Part shown: positions 32,001 to 41,169 of the stretch, in pieces
Position numbering within the stretch: the stretch's first letter is position 1
Layout of the letters: each line of letters starts with the position of its first letter
Origin: Aphrocallistes beatrix
Taxonomy: Eukaryota; Porifera; Hexactinellida; Sceptrulophora; Aphrocallistidae
Reading direction: 5' to 3'
Assembly (NCBI GenBank): GCA_963281255.1
Contig: OY725503.1
Span: 3,782,001-3,846,000 of the forward strand
DNA: 64,000 bases
Position numbers and translations under genes: made by a program
Notes under the pieces: model-generated
What the model was told of the DNA's origin: nothing
Database searches by the model: none
What the model saw: the letters and a program-made list of their open reading frames with translations, nothing else

Positions 32001-32321
32001 GTATTCCAAACCGATTCTACACAACTGCCGACCACAAAAGTTAAGTTAAGGGTCCAAATGAAAGGTGGAATAATTAAGCGGAAAACTCATCCCGTTTCTA
32101 ACTCACCCGATCCAACTTTCAATGAATCCTTCCTTTTCAACCTCCAAGAGTCTGACTTATCCTCTGTCTCGTTAAGCATAGCAGTTAAGGAGATGAATTT
32201 AGGTTTGATTCTCTGTTCAACGATCTTGCAATTGAGTGATTTAAATTTGACGACAAGAACGTGTGTGAGGTGGTTTGAGTTTGACACCAGTGAGAGTAGC
32301 GAACAAAATTTTTTTAAATAG
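26057..32321 (+). CDS. PIK3C2A: Class II phosphoinositide 3-kinase (PI3K-C2)
   Basis: Thirteen exons join in consistent phase to 1626 residues: 26057-26560, 26723-27195, 27292-27699, 27764-28097, 28402-28858, 28938-29329, 29394-29797, 30085-30424, 30490-30706, 30775-31021, 31090-31372, 31436-31686, 31751-32321. The order is that of class II enzymes: a proline/serine-rich N-terminus with RPPIPPKP and MRPPKP motifs, a Ras-binding-like region, a C2 domain (about 585-725), the PIK helical domain (about 745-990), kinase (about 991-1260), PX (about 1350-1470) and a C-terminal C2. Catalytic motifs are intact: [16 protein letters not shown] and DFG, with the class II activation segment RAPFVLTPD. These enzymes make PI3P and PI(3,4)P2 on endocytic membranes. 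Two introns (28098-28401 and 29798-30084) are enlarged by short transposons; most of the others are 63-96 bp. Confidence 0.93.
28219..28375. mobile_element. Short TA-flanked element in PI3K-C2 intron 4
   Basis: The left end contains GACTCCGCTTAAACGGGACA and the right end TGTCCCGATTAAGCGGAGT, which are inverse complements. A second right-arm copy lies at 28266-28283. TA dinucleotides flank both ends (28217-28218, 28376-28377). It shares the CTCCGCTTAA core with the palindrome at 19671-19754. The host intron is 304 bp against a typical 65 bp. Confidence 0.6.
29811..30032. mobile_element. 222-bp MITE with 9-bp target duplication in PI3K-C2 intron 7
   Basis: The left arm begins GGTAATCGGACACTTTGTCG and runs to 29848. 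The right arm (29995-30032) is its inverse complement with several mismatches, so the inverted repeats are about 38 bp. The exact 9-bp direct repeat GCTTTTGAG flanks the element (29802-29810 and 30033-30041). A 9-bp duplication with long inverted repeats fits a Mutator-like non-autonomous element. The duplication overlaps the intron's donor site (GTAAGC at 29798-29803). Confidence 0.8.
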
Positions 32322-32502
32322 AAATCTGCATATGGATTACTTTTATTTAATGCATGCTGTATATTCTTTTTATCTTTTTTAATGGCTGTATATAGTTTCA
32401 TATTTGCATTTTGATCTTGCTTTATTATATCACGAGAATTTCTTTTTTTTCTAAAAAGGTTTATAAATCTCTCCTCCTATTACTTTGAAACTAGATAGCA
32501 AA

Positions 32503-33447
32503 ATGAATATTCTAGAAATATCTCCGAAAGACAGACTCTCATTTACTGGACCTTTTACGAGGGAAGTTAGTTCCACACTAACTCTGAGAAATCTATCAAA
32601 CAAATCAGTCTACTTCAAACTGAAATGTAACAGCTCTTCAGGAAACCATGTCACCCCTAATAAAGGTATTATCATGCAAAGCGAATCAATTGATGTGAAC
32701 ATTTTCATTGAACCGTTTAAAGAAGATCCCAAATCGAAAATTTTAAAATTTTTAGTCCAATACCTACAGAAGGATGATGATACGGTTTTGGATTCTGTGG
32801 ATAACGCGTTCGCGAATTATAAAAGTAAGATCCCACATTTTTTATTGGAATGTGAATTCCTTATTAACCCATTTGATGATGGAACTCCCTCAAAGACAGC
32901 TTCCCACAGTGAAGACTTGTATCGGGAAGTTTTGCAGCTAAGGAAAGAAAATAAGAACTTGAAGGAAGAAATTGAATCTTTGAATGAAACTATGTCTCCC
33001 TCTTCAGATTACAACTTTTTCAAATCGAACCTGAAAGCGGAAAATGAAAAACTAGTCTCATTTAACAAATCAATTGAGGAATTTGAAGAGATTAAAAAGG
33101 AAATCAATTCATCATTTGACCAACTAATCAGAGAGTTTAACCTGAGAAGAGAAGCTATCTTGAAAAAACTCATTCAAACGGAAGATAAATTCACTGCCGA
33201 GAAGGAAATCCAAGAGAAAAAGATTTCTCACTATCAAGAGCGATTAACTCGAGATACTCGGGCACTGACTGATGTCACTGATAACTTTGAACTCGACGTA
33301 CAGCAGACAGTTAACGAGTTTCTGTTGAGTAAAGTCGGCGAACTCTCTCACCGTTTCTCCACTGAACCAATGGTGTACTTTGAATTCGATTTAGGATCTT
33401 TTGAATCTGCTCTCGATAGCTACATCGTATTTAAGATCGGAAATTGA
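32503..33447 (+). CDS. MSP (VAP-like) domain fused to a TRIM-type coiled coil
   Basis: This is a 314-residue intronless gene; ATG at 32503. Residues about 1-118 form a major sperm protein domain of the VAP type: LEISPKDRLSFTGPF, TLTLRNLSNKSVYFKLK, TPNKGII and KILKFLVQY match VAPA/VAPB strands. In VAPs this domain binds FFAT motifs of lipid-transfer proteins at the ER. A short leucine-rich coiled coil follows (about 130-160). The C-terminal half (about 175-314) instead resembles the coiled coil that follows the B-box in TRIM proteins: EINSSFDQLIREFNLRREAI and the closing VYFEFDLGSFESALDSY. There is no RING, no B-box and, unlike VAP, no C-terminal membrane anchor. The function is not known; it could link FFAT-containing partners into a soluble oligomer. 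It lies 181 bp after PI3K-C2. Confidence 0.75.
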   Translation: MNILEISPKDRLSFTGPFTREVSSTLTLRNLSNKSVYFKLKCNSSSGNHVTPNKGIIMQSESIDVNIFIEPFKEDPKSKILKFLVQYLQKDDDTVLDSVDNAFANYKSKIPHFLLECEFLINPFDDGTPSKTASHSEDLYREVLQLRKENKNLKEEIESLNETMSPSSDYNFFKSNLKAENEKLVSFNKSIEEFEEIKKEINSSFDQLIREFNLRREAILKKLIQTEDKFTAEKEIQEKKISHYQERLTRDTRALTDVTDNFELDVQQTVNEFLLSKVGELSHRFSTEPMVYFEFDLGSFESALDSYIVFKIGN

Positions 33448-33778
33448 CTTGCTTCAGTATTTTTGCTCTCGAATTTACAATGCTCTTTTGATGTATATTT
33501 TCTTAAAAAATATAGTTTGCATACATGCCAACTTGAGGCATGATAAAAGCGGGACGCAGCGTTGAATTTCGTGGGATATGGCGGGACGCAATAGAAAAGT
33601 ATTAAGCATAGATTAAAAAAAAGTAGGACATAATGGGGAAATTTCATGTAAAAGCGGGACGTCCCGCTAAAAACGGGACAGTTGTCAAGTATGAGTTTGT
33701 AGTCATATATTTCGGTATCAAATGCAGACATTTAGTTGTACCATCCTTCATTTTGTATCTTTTAGATTCCTTTTGTCA
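33448..33778. other. Intergenic spacer carrying a MITE
   Basis: These 331 bp between the MSP/TRIM-like gene and LRRC49 are mostly the element at 33520-33693. Pyrimidine-rich sequence ending in AG (33764-33765) lies 13 bases before the LRRC49 start and could be a splice acceptor for an upstream leader or untranslated exon. Confidence 0.5.
33520..33693. mobile_element. 174-bp MITE, CATAC..GTATG ends, copy 1
   Basis: The ends are inverted repeats (CATACATGCCAACT and AGTTGTCAAGTATG). The interior is rich in GCGGGAC/GTCCCGC words. An exact 6-bp direct repeat AGTTTG flanks it (33514-33519 and 33694-33699). A second copy lies at 47376-47544. CATACTTGCCAAC-type ends resemble a short element type I recall from other marine invertebrate genomes; the superfamily is not certain. 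Confidence 0.8.
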
Positions 33779-36217
33779 ATGTCTTATCAGAATTTACCCA
33801 AAACTAAGGGGTTATACCGCGGTACCAGCCTTTCACTATCTCAGAGAAGACCAGCAGAATATTCCGCCATCACCACGCCCAATCTGCTGGATCTACAGCT
33901 GAACCTACCGGACCCGATTAATAGGCAGACTTTTTCGGTTGTAAGAGGGACTAAAATCCCATCTTCTCACACTCAACCCAATCTGACACTGTACTATCCT
34001 CCCTCTCAGAAGCCTTCACAGTCAAATAAGTTACAGGTTTTGCTGTTCTTTCAGATTATTTAATTGAAATTCATAATGAAATATTGTAAAAATCCTCTAT
34101 TTTTTGTGAATTTTATGTTTAATTTGTTAGCATTCATCTTCTCTACAACCTTCTCTGCCTCACAGACAGTACACTGCGCCAGAATTCGGAAATCGACAGA
34201 AGCTGTCGAATAATGCATCACAACAGCGACCGCACAGCCACTACAGCACACAGCAAAGATCCAGTAGCAGTAACGTATCTACCGGGACAACAGGCTCAGA
34301 GGATCAAAGGAGGAGACTCGAGTCAAAAACTCCTTTTTATACCCGTGGTAAAGGATTATATATATATTATTTGTGGATATTTTCCCAATTTTACATTTTA
34401 TTAAACTTATATTTGCGTTTTTACTAGAAACCAAACTATCAGAGAACGTAGAAATCGCTGGTGTGCCTGTCATATACAGGTCGGATGAAATCAAGAAGTT
34501 GTGTCCGGATAGATTGAATTTGGAGAGTCGACATTTAACTGTGATGCCAATATTCGAGAAGGAAGAACAGCTGAGACTTCTCAACCTCCAGATGAACATG
34601 ATATCCCGCATCCAGCACCTGTCTCCTCTGCGTAACCTTATTTTCCTAGATCTTTATGACAACCTCATTTCTGAGGTATGTACCTTAATATCATAAATCT
34701 TCCTTATAAAGTAGTTAGTGTGTGATTTCCTTGCTTATAGATAACTGGGTTGGAGTGCTTGGCTTCTTTGCGTGTACTTATGTTGGGGAAGAATCGTATC
34801 AGACTGATAACTGGGCTTGAAACACTGAAGAAACTAGACGTGTTGGATCTGCATGGGAATCTGATACGCGAACTTGAGAACTTGTCTAACTTGATAACTC
34901 TCAGAGTTCTCAATTTGGCTGGCAATGAACTAACCATGGTATATGGAATGGAGAACTTGGTTAATTTGACTGAACTAAATTTCCGGAGAAATAAGATACA
35001 GAGTGTAGATGGTCTGAATGAACTCCCTCATTTGGAGAGATTATTTCTTTCACATAATAACATCCCTGACTTTGAGAGTCTCAACGATTCCCTCTCATCA
35101 ACATCTTTAAAGGTGATTTGACATTATTCAAGCAATGAGAAAATACTAATTATTTTTAAATTTTAGGAGCTCACTCTTGATAACAATCCTGTCGAGCATA
35201 ATGCCTTCTACAAGCCTATTGTCTTCAAGAGATGTCTCACTCTCCATTTGTTAGACGGAAATCCATTGAATGAAGATGAACGAAAGGTTGTTTTGGCTAG
35301 TTTGAAGAAAGTGGAAGCGAAAAGGGATGAGGAGAATAGACAGGTCCTAATGAAGGAGAGGAGAACGCAGACTCTAGTTGTATTGAGAGAAAGTTTCTTA
35401 AATCAACACCCACATCTTAAACTTGAATCTGATTTCAAACAGGTAACGAAATCTGCTTATTATATTCTAGAAGGATTGTTTTATTTGTGTATTATTTCCA
35501 TAGACTAGTGAGAGTAAGACGAAGAATACACAAGTTGCCGATTGCATATATGAAATCACTGGAAAAGAGATTAAATTCTTTGGCATAGCAAGCTTGGAAT
35601 ATTTAGAGAAGGGTCAACATCATGGAATCGAGACAATCACATTTTCTTACATAGATTTTGATCATCTCATACCTTATTTTACGAAATTCAAGGTGAAATT
35701 ACCAGACGTTGATAGAATAGAATTTTATTTCGACAACATCAACAGTTTCAATCAAATCAATGCTATGCAGTATATTAATATTAATATAAAGGACTTGGTG
35801 ATTTCTGAGGAAGGTAACCCTATCACTACATCGCACATCTTTGAAACATATGTTGCTTTTCGTTTACGTAATTTGAAGTTGGAAACATTGAATAACGACC
35901 CTATAACAGAATCCGATTCACACCCATCTTTCCTTCTCAATGAAAATATGCAAGAACTTAAAGGTGTGAAAAATGAGGACTCATCAAATGTGACCTATCT
36001 TGATTATTGTACTGAAATTCTTCCAGAGTCGTACCCCAAACAGCTGAGAGATGCGAATCGAATATCCAATCAAGTAATTGAAAACGCTTCAAAAAGGAAT
36101 TGTCGAGACAGTTGGTTCAATGCTCTCTGGTCTCAAAGCTTTAGTGAAGCGATTTTAAAAAATTTGAAGGAGATGGAAAACATGGAAGATTTTACGAGTA
36201 AACATTTGTTTCAATAA
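33779..36217 (+). CDS. LRRC49: Leucine-rich repeat-containing protein 49
   Basis: Six exons (33779-34036, 34131-34347, 34428-34675, 34741-35112, 35167-35442, 35504-36217) join to 694 residues, close to human LRRC49 (686). A polar, serine/glutamine-rich N-terminus of about 155 residues leads into DRLNLESRHLTVMP and then a run of about seven SDS22-type leucine-rich repeats (RLLNLQMNMISRIQHL, FLDLYDNLISEITGLE, VLMLGKNRIRLITGLE, VLDLHGNLIRELENL and so on). The LRR cap includes LDGNPLNEDERK. The C-terminal 240 residues have no known domain. LRRC49 is a subunit of the neuronal tubulin polyglutamylase complex that localises TTLL1 to cilia and neurites. The ATG at 33779 is my choice; an in-frame ATG at 33722 precedes the acceptor-like AG. 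Confidence 0.87.
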
Positions 36218-36428
36218 TTTAATTTCGTTGTTTATAATCAGGCATTCTTAATCAACTCTGTTCATATCAATGATTCAAATACTCAGGAAGAACACTGCTA
36301 ACTATTCAGTCGATATTCTAGCCCATTCCAATGTCCAAATTGTGGTATACCTTTCTTGATCTGTGCATTTATTTGTTTTCTTTGTATATTCTTTTTTTAG
36401 TGTCATAGCTATATCCACCACTGGCATC

Positions 36429-37580
36429 ATGGCGTCATGTGGTTCTATGGAAGATTCAACCGACATTCCAATTGTGCCGAAGCCTGGGATTTCCCCTAAG
36501 TGTGTGAAATGTAACGAGACAGCAGCCTCGATCATTGCTAGAATCAGAGATCCGATGTGTAAGGTGTGCTTTGATGCTTATTTTGTGCATCGCTTTAGAG
36601 CGACATTAGGGAAATCTCGCTTGTTTTTGAACGAAGGCAGGGTACTAGCGGCCTATTCCGGTGGGATCAATTCAACCTCTCTCTTGAATATGCTCTATAG
36701 GGGTGTCAACGAGTCTAGCCATAAGAAACTTCAATTTCTTGTTGATGTTATTTTCATCGATGAAGAGAGTTTGTTTAGAGAAAATTTGGTTACACAAACA
36801 ATTTATATGATTGAATATCTTAAGACATTTGGATTCAGGTTCTACATCTTGCCTCTCGAGTCCTATTTTCATCCCATTCTGAAGCAATGCGTACAGACAT
36901 ATGAGCCTCTATTTCTCTACCACGATTGGCCTATACAGCTTGTGAACTTTGATGAAGAGCGAACGAAACTGACAGAAATGTTTGAAAACATACACAATGA
37001 AAGCAAGCAATCTTTATTAGAGGTTTTGCGCTACAAATTACTTGCTAGATTTTCTTATGAATTCGGGTATAGAAAGATCCTTACAGGACAAAATGCCTCT
37101 CGACTCTCTACACAACTCATCCATGGTATTTGTCGAGGAAAAGGGGCGACTGCAAGGTCTGATATTTGCTTTGCAGACGAACGGTTTCATGGTTTAACTT
37201 TTTGCCGACCTATGCGCGAATTTCTCAGTCGAGAAATCGTGTTTTCTGTTAAGATTGAAGATGCAAAGTTTTTTTATTTCCCAAACTTTAACTTGATTAA
37301 CAAAATTGAGAGCAAACAGAATTCTATTTTTCACGTAACCGAAGATTTTCTTTCTGAACTTCAATCCCTTCATCCTTTCACGATTAGTACTGTGTTTAAA
37401 ACTGGAAATAAACTTTCCCCTTCACTTGGCGAAAATTCGACTACTTGCCGTTTGTGTATGTTGGAATTTGAGGATGATTTAGAAAATGTTTTGAAACTTG
37501 ACCTGTGTCATTCCTGTATTAGAATCGTGGATGGAATGAAAGTTAAGTCTCAGACACTGTTACCTATCGCATATCTTTAG
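36429..37580 (+). CDS. CTU2: Cytoplasmic tRNA 2-thiolation protein 2
   Basis: CTU2 (yeast Ncs2) pairs with CTU1 to thiolate wobble uridine 34 of tRNA Lys, Glu and Gln in the cytosol. From the ATG at 36429 (MASCGSMEDS) the protein has 383 residues. The N-terminus has the family zinc motif CVKC...CKVCFDAYF, then VLAAYSGGINSTSLLNML, the CTU2-style variant of the ATP PP-loop. ILTGQNASRLSTQ and ARSDICF match the middle of the family, and a C-terminal TCRLC..LCHSC completes the zinc-binding region. The frame is open upstream to 36363, but that extension is hydrophobic and precedes an acceptor-like TTTTTTTAG (ending 36400), so it is probably not translated. ECSIT starts only 86 bp after the stop. 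Confidence 0.9.
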   Translation: MASCGSMEDSTDIPIVPKPGISPKCVKCNETAASIIARIRDPMCKVCFDAYFVHRFRATLGKSRLFLNEGRVLAAYSGGINSTSLLNMLYRGVNESSHKKLQFLVDVIFIDEESLFRENLVTQTIYMIEYLKTFGFRFYILPLESYFHPILKQCVQTYEPLFLYHDWPIQLVNFDEERTKLTEMFENIHNESKQSLLEVLRYKLLARFSYEFGYRKILTGQNASRLSTQLIHGICRGKGATARSDICFADERFHGLTFCRPMREFLSREIVFSVKIEDAKFFYFPNFNLINKIESKQNSIFHVTEDFLSELQSLHPFTISTVFKTGNKLSPSLGENSTTCRLCMLEFEDDLENVLKLDLCHSCIRIVDGMKVKSQTLLPIAYL

Positions 37581-37666
37581 ATTTCTACATTAAATTCTTT
37601 GATTTTCTAGTATTTATCATATTCTTTTGTAACTTTACTTATTTTTTCAGGAGTTAGTATTCTTCC

Positions 37667-38779
37667 ATGTTTCGTTTAATTTGCTCAATAAACCCTTTGA
37701 AAATTTCGCGCGTCACAATTCCCAAACTCCTCACACCCTGCCTTTTCGCTCAACGCCCCATAACCACATCTTTCAGCTTCAAAAATACTAGTAACAACCC
37801 CAAGCACCAACTCATCGCCTCGGAACAAATCCTAGACATTGCACGTGCTGATGCACAGCTACAGCGAGAATTGAGTCGGGAGAAAAGTATGCAAATCTGG
37901 ACTAAAGCAATGGTTACATTCAAAAACAGGGATCGCTTCCAAACAGGCTTTCTGATTTTCATCGAAAAAGCACTGGAACGGATGGAAGAATTGAAAGTTG
38001 ACAAAGAAGTAGAAGCTTACAATTTTCTTTTAGACTGCTTTCCTAAGGATAAGTACGTGACGAGACATTTGCTAGACATCATTTTCCCTCCCCCATTCCC
38101 AGCAGTAGACTTAGCATTGAACGTTCTGTCACAGATGGAAGCCAAAGGTGTTACGCCGAATGAAGCTACATTCGATATAGTGTTCGATGGATTCGGTAGG
38201 GCAAGTTTACCATTGCAAAAGTGTAATCGTATCATGTATTGGTTCAAACGCTTTGAACACCATGATCCTTACCCCATAGAAAAAAAGCTTATTCCTACCG
38301 GAAATCCACTCTCGCTTTTTGGCCTAACTTGCGGAAGAATCTATCAAGATCTTTACAAACACGAGGATATGAATGTTTATCTTGAAGACCCAAACAGTGA
38401 CTATAAATACGTGTACGGATTCGAGAATGAGTTGATTCGGGAGTCTTGTAAAGCATTCGATCCTGTTGATAATGATATCATAATAGAAGGACCATTTCTA
38501 ATGTATTTGCAGAAACACAAAGAATTATATTACACAGTACGGGCGTTGACGAAAAATCGCGAGGTTGAAGAGGAAGGGGAGTTGTTAGGGATTGGACTCA
38601 CTGGTTCAAAGTGTCTCCACTCCGTTCAATTCTGGATTGATAATGTTATAAAGAAACACGCTAATGTCGGAGAAGCTACTTCCTTCTATGCCATAAAGGA
38701 ACCAGAGGAAGCGAACAAGTTGGTCTTGTCTTCTGATGTGTATCTAGAGTCTGACGTTGAAAATCTAACTACTGTGTGA
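37667..38779 (+). CDS. ECSIT: ECSIT, mitochondrial complex I assembly and Toll-pathway adaptor
   Basis: This is a 370-residue intronless gene. The first 40 residues are rich in R, K, S and T without acidic residues (MFRLICSINPLKISRVTIP), a likely mitochondrial presequence. The PPR-like ECSIT region follows: YNFLLDCFPKDKY, ALNVLSQMEAKGVTPNEATF and YWFKRFEHHDPYPI align with the LLNIFPKE, VLEQMENHGVMPNKE and LWFPRFMNVNPFPV blocks of human ECSIT. Later, IIIEGPFLMYLQKHKELYY equals VFVEGPFSLWLRNKCVYYH. ECSIT helps assemble mitochondrial complex I (with ACAD9 and NDUFAF1) and also binds TRAF6 in Toll signalling. A polyadenylation signal AATAAA lies at 38822-38827, and EXD3 begins 121 bp after the stop. 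Confidence 0.92.
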   Translation: MFRLICSINPLKISRVTIPKLLTPCLFAQRPITTSFSFKNTSNNPKHQLIASEQILDIARADAQLQRELSREKSMQIWTKAMVTFKNRDRFQTGFLIFIEKALERMEELKVDKEVEAYNFLLDCFPKDKYVTRHLLDIIFPPPFPAVDLALNVLSQMEAKGVTPNEATFDIVFDGFGRASLPLQKCNRIMYWFKRFEHHDPYPIEKKLIPTGNPLSLFGLTCGRIYQDLYKHEDMNVYLEDPNSDYKYVYGFENELIRESCKAFDPVDNDIIIEGPFLMYLQKHKELYYTVRALTKNREVEEEGELLGIGLTGSKCLHSVQFWIDNVIKKHANVGEATSFYAIKEPEEANKLVLSSDVYLESDVENLTTV

Positions 38780-38821
38780 TTAATGCGTATGAGATTGAAA
38801 AAATGTTTTTTTCGACTCTTT

Positions 38822-38827
38822 AATAAA
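38822..38827 (+). other. Polyadenylation signal AATAAA after ECSIT
   Basis: An AATAAA hexamer lies 43 bp past the ECSIT stop and 79 bp before the EXD3 start. A pyrimidine-rich TTGTTTTTTAG follows at 38860-38870. Confidence 0.5.
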
Positions 38828-38900
38828 GTAACTTGATATTATTTTTGTTTATGCATTTGTTGTTTTTTAGTCATTCTACTTAGCCATATTACACAGTCAA

Positions 38901-41021
38901 ATGTTCATACTAATCTTTCTCATCAAATCTGTACGATATGTTTATTTCAGATTTTTCCAATGGCTCAGTTTTGAGAATAGAATCACACAAGAGAATCCTG
39001 AGATACAAAAATTTGACACCTATTCCAATTCTGATCCAGAGGATGGAGAATTATTGCCAAACAATCCACACCAATTAAACGGTTATATCCCTCAGCCTCC
39101 AGTGTATAGTATTGGATATAGTTCTTGCGAATACAAGTCTGAATCCTACCAATTTTCTCCTTCAGAGGATGATGGATGGATATCTGACTCTGATCCAACA
39201 GATTCTACCCTCAAGCGCCATCTGCCTAACTCTCCGTGCTGGATGACGTCAGAAGAGTTCATCAGCTATATCAATAATTTATCTGAATTCGAGCTGTTAA
39301 ATGAACTGTACTCTTGTTGGCTCACCAACAAGAAGTTTACCCCAGAAGAATATTCCGATATTTTGCACCATTTGCTCGCTAAGCATTCAGATCCTTATGG
39401 ATTCACTGTTATTTTCATACAACGAATGAAGAAATTTAAAATGGGACGTAGTTCACCGTGTAAGCTCTGCTTAACTGCACTTGAAGAGATGTTAACCGGG
39501 CTTTCGCCGGATATTCATCCGGTTTTGACGCAAACACACAAAATTAAAGCCCTCGAAGTAGGCGTGTACTGTCCTCCTTCCATACTCGACGAGATATGTA
39601 AAATATACATAATAAACTCACTAGGTGTTGAGTTGCAATGTAAAGTGATGAAAGACCTCATCACATCCAATCATTACAAAGAAGCCATCGTATCGATTAC
39701 TCGATTTGGGTTACAAAGTTTTTTCTCCGTAGAGGAGCTACTGCCTCCATTAATTGCCACGGATCAGATTAACTTGATAGAGAGGTATCTCGGCGCAGAT
39801 AGGAATCTACAAATCCAGTTTATTATGCTTTTAGATAAACTGTGTTCTCCGAATGTGGACCATTTTAGGCTCTACTCCTACTATAAAAGCGGCGGATTCG
39901 CGAAAAGTGACACTACAAACAACAAGTTGAGTGAGCACCAAATCCAACGATTAGCTGGCCGCCTTATTAAGACGTACGAATTGAATTCAGGCATGTTTGT
40001 GCACTTCACAACTGCTAAAGTGTCTTCTTTCACTGCATCACTGTTATTACGTTATTATTGTGGGAAAGGAAACGCGTGTCAGATCCACGAGAAAAACTGG
40101 ATTGACCTGCTAACTGCTTCTGTCGCTCAACGGGAAGAGTTGCAATTAAATTTAATTGTAGAGCTTGCAAGGTTTAACGATTACAGAATCGCAGCTTATT
40201 ATATGAAACTGTTTAATCTTGCTGATAAACTGCCTGAAGACATATCCCATGTCCTCACCAGCACTAAGCCTCATAACCCAAACCACCATAGGAATAAATA
40301 CACGGACAGTCAAGTTAAATTCTACCCGCTCCATCTCCCGTTTGATTGCATAGTCATGGTAGATTCTCCCGCCAGACTAGAGAACTGTCAGAGGTACATC
40401 TCGAAAAGGGATATCACCATCGGGATAGATGCTGAATGGTTAATGCCGTTGTGTAATTTCGGAATTCTCAGACTCGCTCTGCTACAGTTAGCAACGCTGG
40501 AGTTTGTGTTCTTACTGGACATGGTTGCATTGACAGGCGCCGTGTCTGAATCACAACAAATCTCCTTCATCAAATCTCTCTTCCATTCCCCGCACTCGAT
40601 TAAGCTTGGTTTCGCAATTGATGGAGACTTGAAAATGCTTGGGAAAACTTGGCCCTGTGTTACGCACCTTTTGGCTAACCCGGTCTCTACTATTGATTTG
40701 CAAAAAGTCGCATCTAATCTTAAAATGAAGACAAATGGGACGACAGATCTACAGGGCAGTGATGGATCGTTAGATTCAGAGATAAATCACAATTGTAGCG
40801 AGGACGCTGTGTCTACTCGGTCTCTGTTCCAAAAGACCAGCCTCAACCATATTGTAGAGGAATGCTTTGGATTTCCGATGGATAAAACGAACCAGATTGC
40901 CAATTGGGAAAAGCGTCCGATCCGGGATGATATGAAGATATACGCATCATTAGATGCCTTCTGTTTGATAGAACTTTTTGATTATTTTCGAAACAAGTAT
41001 GGTAATTCTGTATTTCAGTAA
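38901..41021 (+). CDS. EXD3: Exonuclease 3'-5' domain-containing protein 3 (Mut-7-like), without C-terminal Mut7-C domain
   Basis: This is a 706-residue intronless frame. An alpha-helical N-terminal region of about 470 residues precedes a DEDDy 3'-5' exonuclease domain. The catalytic residues are all present: D510 and E512 in IGIDAEW, D574 in FAIDGDLKML, and Y681 with D685 in YASLDAFCLIEL. The sequence between matches EXD3/Mut-7 (LALLQLATLEFVFLLDM). Human EXD3 (876 residues) continues into a Mut7-C RNase-like domain; here the stop comes just after the exonuclease fold. C. elegans mut-7 acts in small-RNA and transposon silencing, so a role in RNA decay is likely but unproved. The first 25 residues (MFILIFLIKSVRYVYF) are hydrophobic and the start is uncertain: a TTTATTTCAG lies inside them at about 38950. 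Confidence 0.85.
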   Translation: MFILIFLIKSVRYVYFRFFQWLSFENRITQENPEIQKFDTYSNSDPEDGELLPNNPHQLNGYIPQPPVYSIGYSSCEYKSESYQFSPSEDDGWISDSDPTDSTLKRHLPNSPCWMTSEEFISYINNLSEFELLNELYSCWLTNKKFTPEEYSDILHHLLAKHSDPYGFTVIFIQRMKKFKMGRSSPCKLCLTALEEMLTGLSPDIHPVLTQTHKIKALEVGVYCPPSILDEICKIYIINSLGVELQCKVMKDLITSNHYKEAIVSITRFGLQSFFSVEELLPPLIATDQINLIERYLGADRNLQIQFIMLLDKLCSPNVDHFRLYSYYKSGGFAKSDTTNNKLSEHQIQRLAGRLIKTYELNSGMFVHFTTAKVSSFTASLLLRYYCGKGNACQIHEKNWIDLLTASVAQREELQLNLIVELARFNDYRIAAYYMKLFNLADKLPEDISHVLTSTKPHNPNHHRNKYTDSQVKFYPLHLPFDCIVMVDSPARLENCQRYISKRDITIGIDAEWLMPLCNFGILRLALLQLATLEFVFLLDMVALTGAVSESQQISFIKSLFHSPHSIKLGFAIDGDLKMLGKTWPCVTHLLANPVSTIDLQKVASNLKMKTNGTTDLQGSDGSLDSEINHNCSEDAVSTRSLFQKTSLNHIVEECFGFPMDKTNQIANWEKRPIRDDMKIYASLDAFCLIELFDYFRNKYGNSVFQ

Positions 41022-41169
41022 TGGTAGTAATTAGAAAGTTAATTGGCTTATATTCAGCTTTACTTCCCCTCATAGAGTTGATATATTTATTGGTTTATCT
41101 GTTTTCTCTTATGCATAGTCTTATAAACTCTTACTTATTTGAATTAGCAATCAGCTTCATCAAGTTTTA

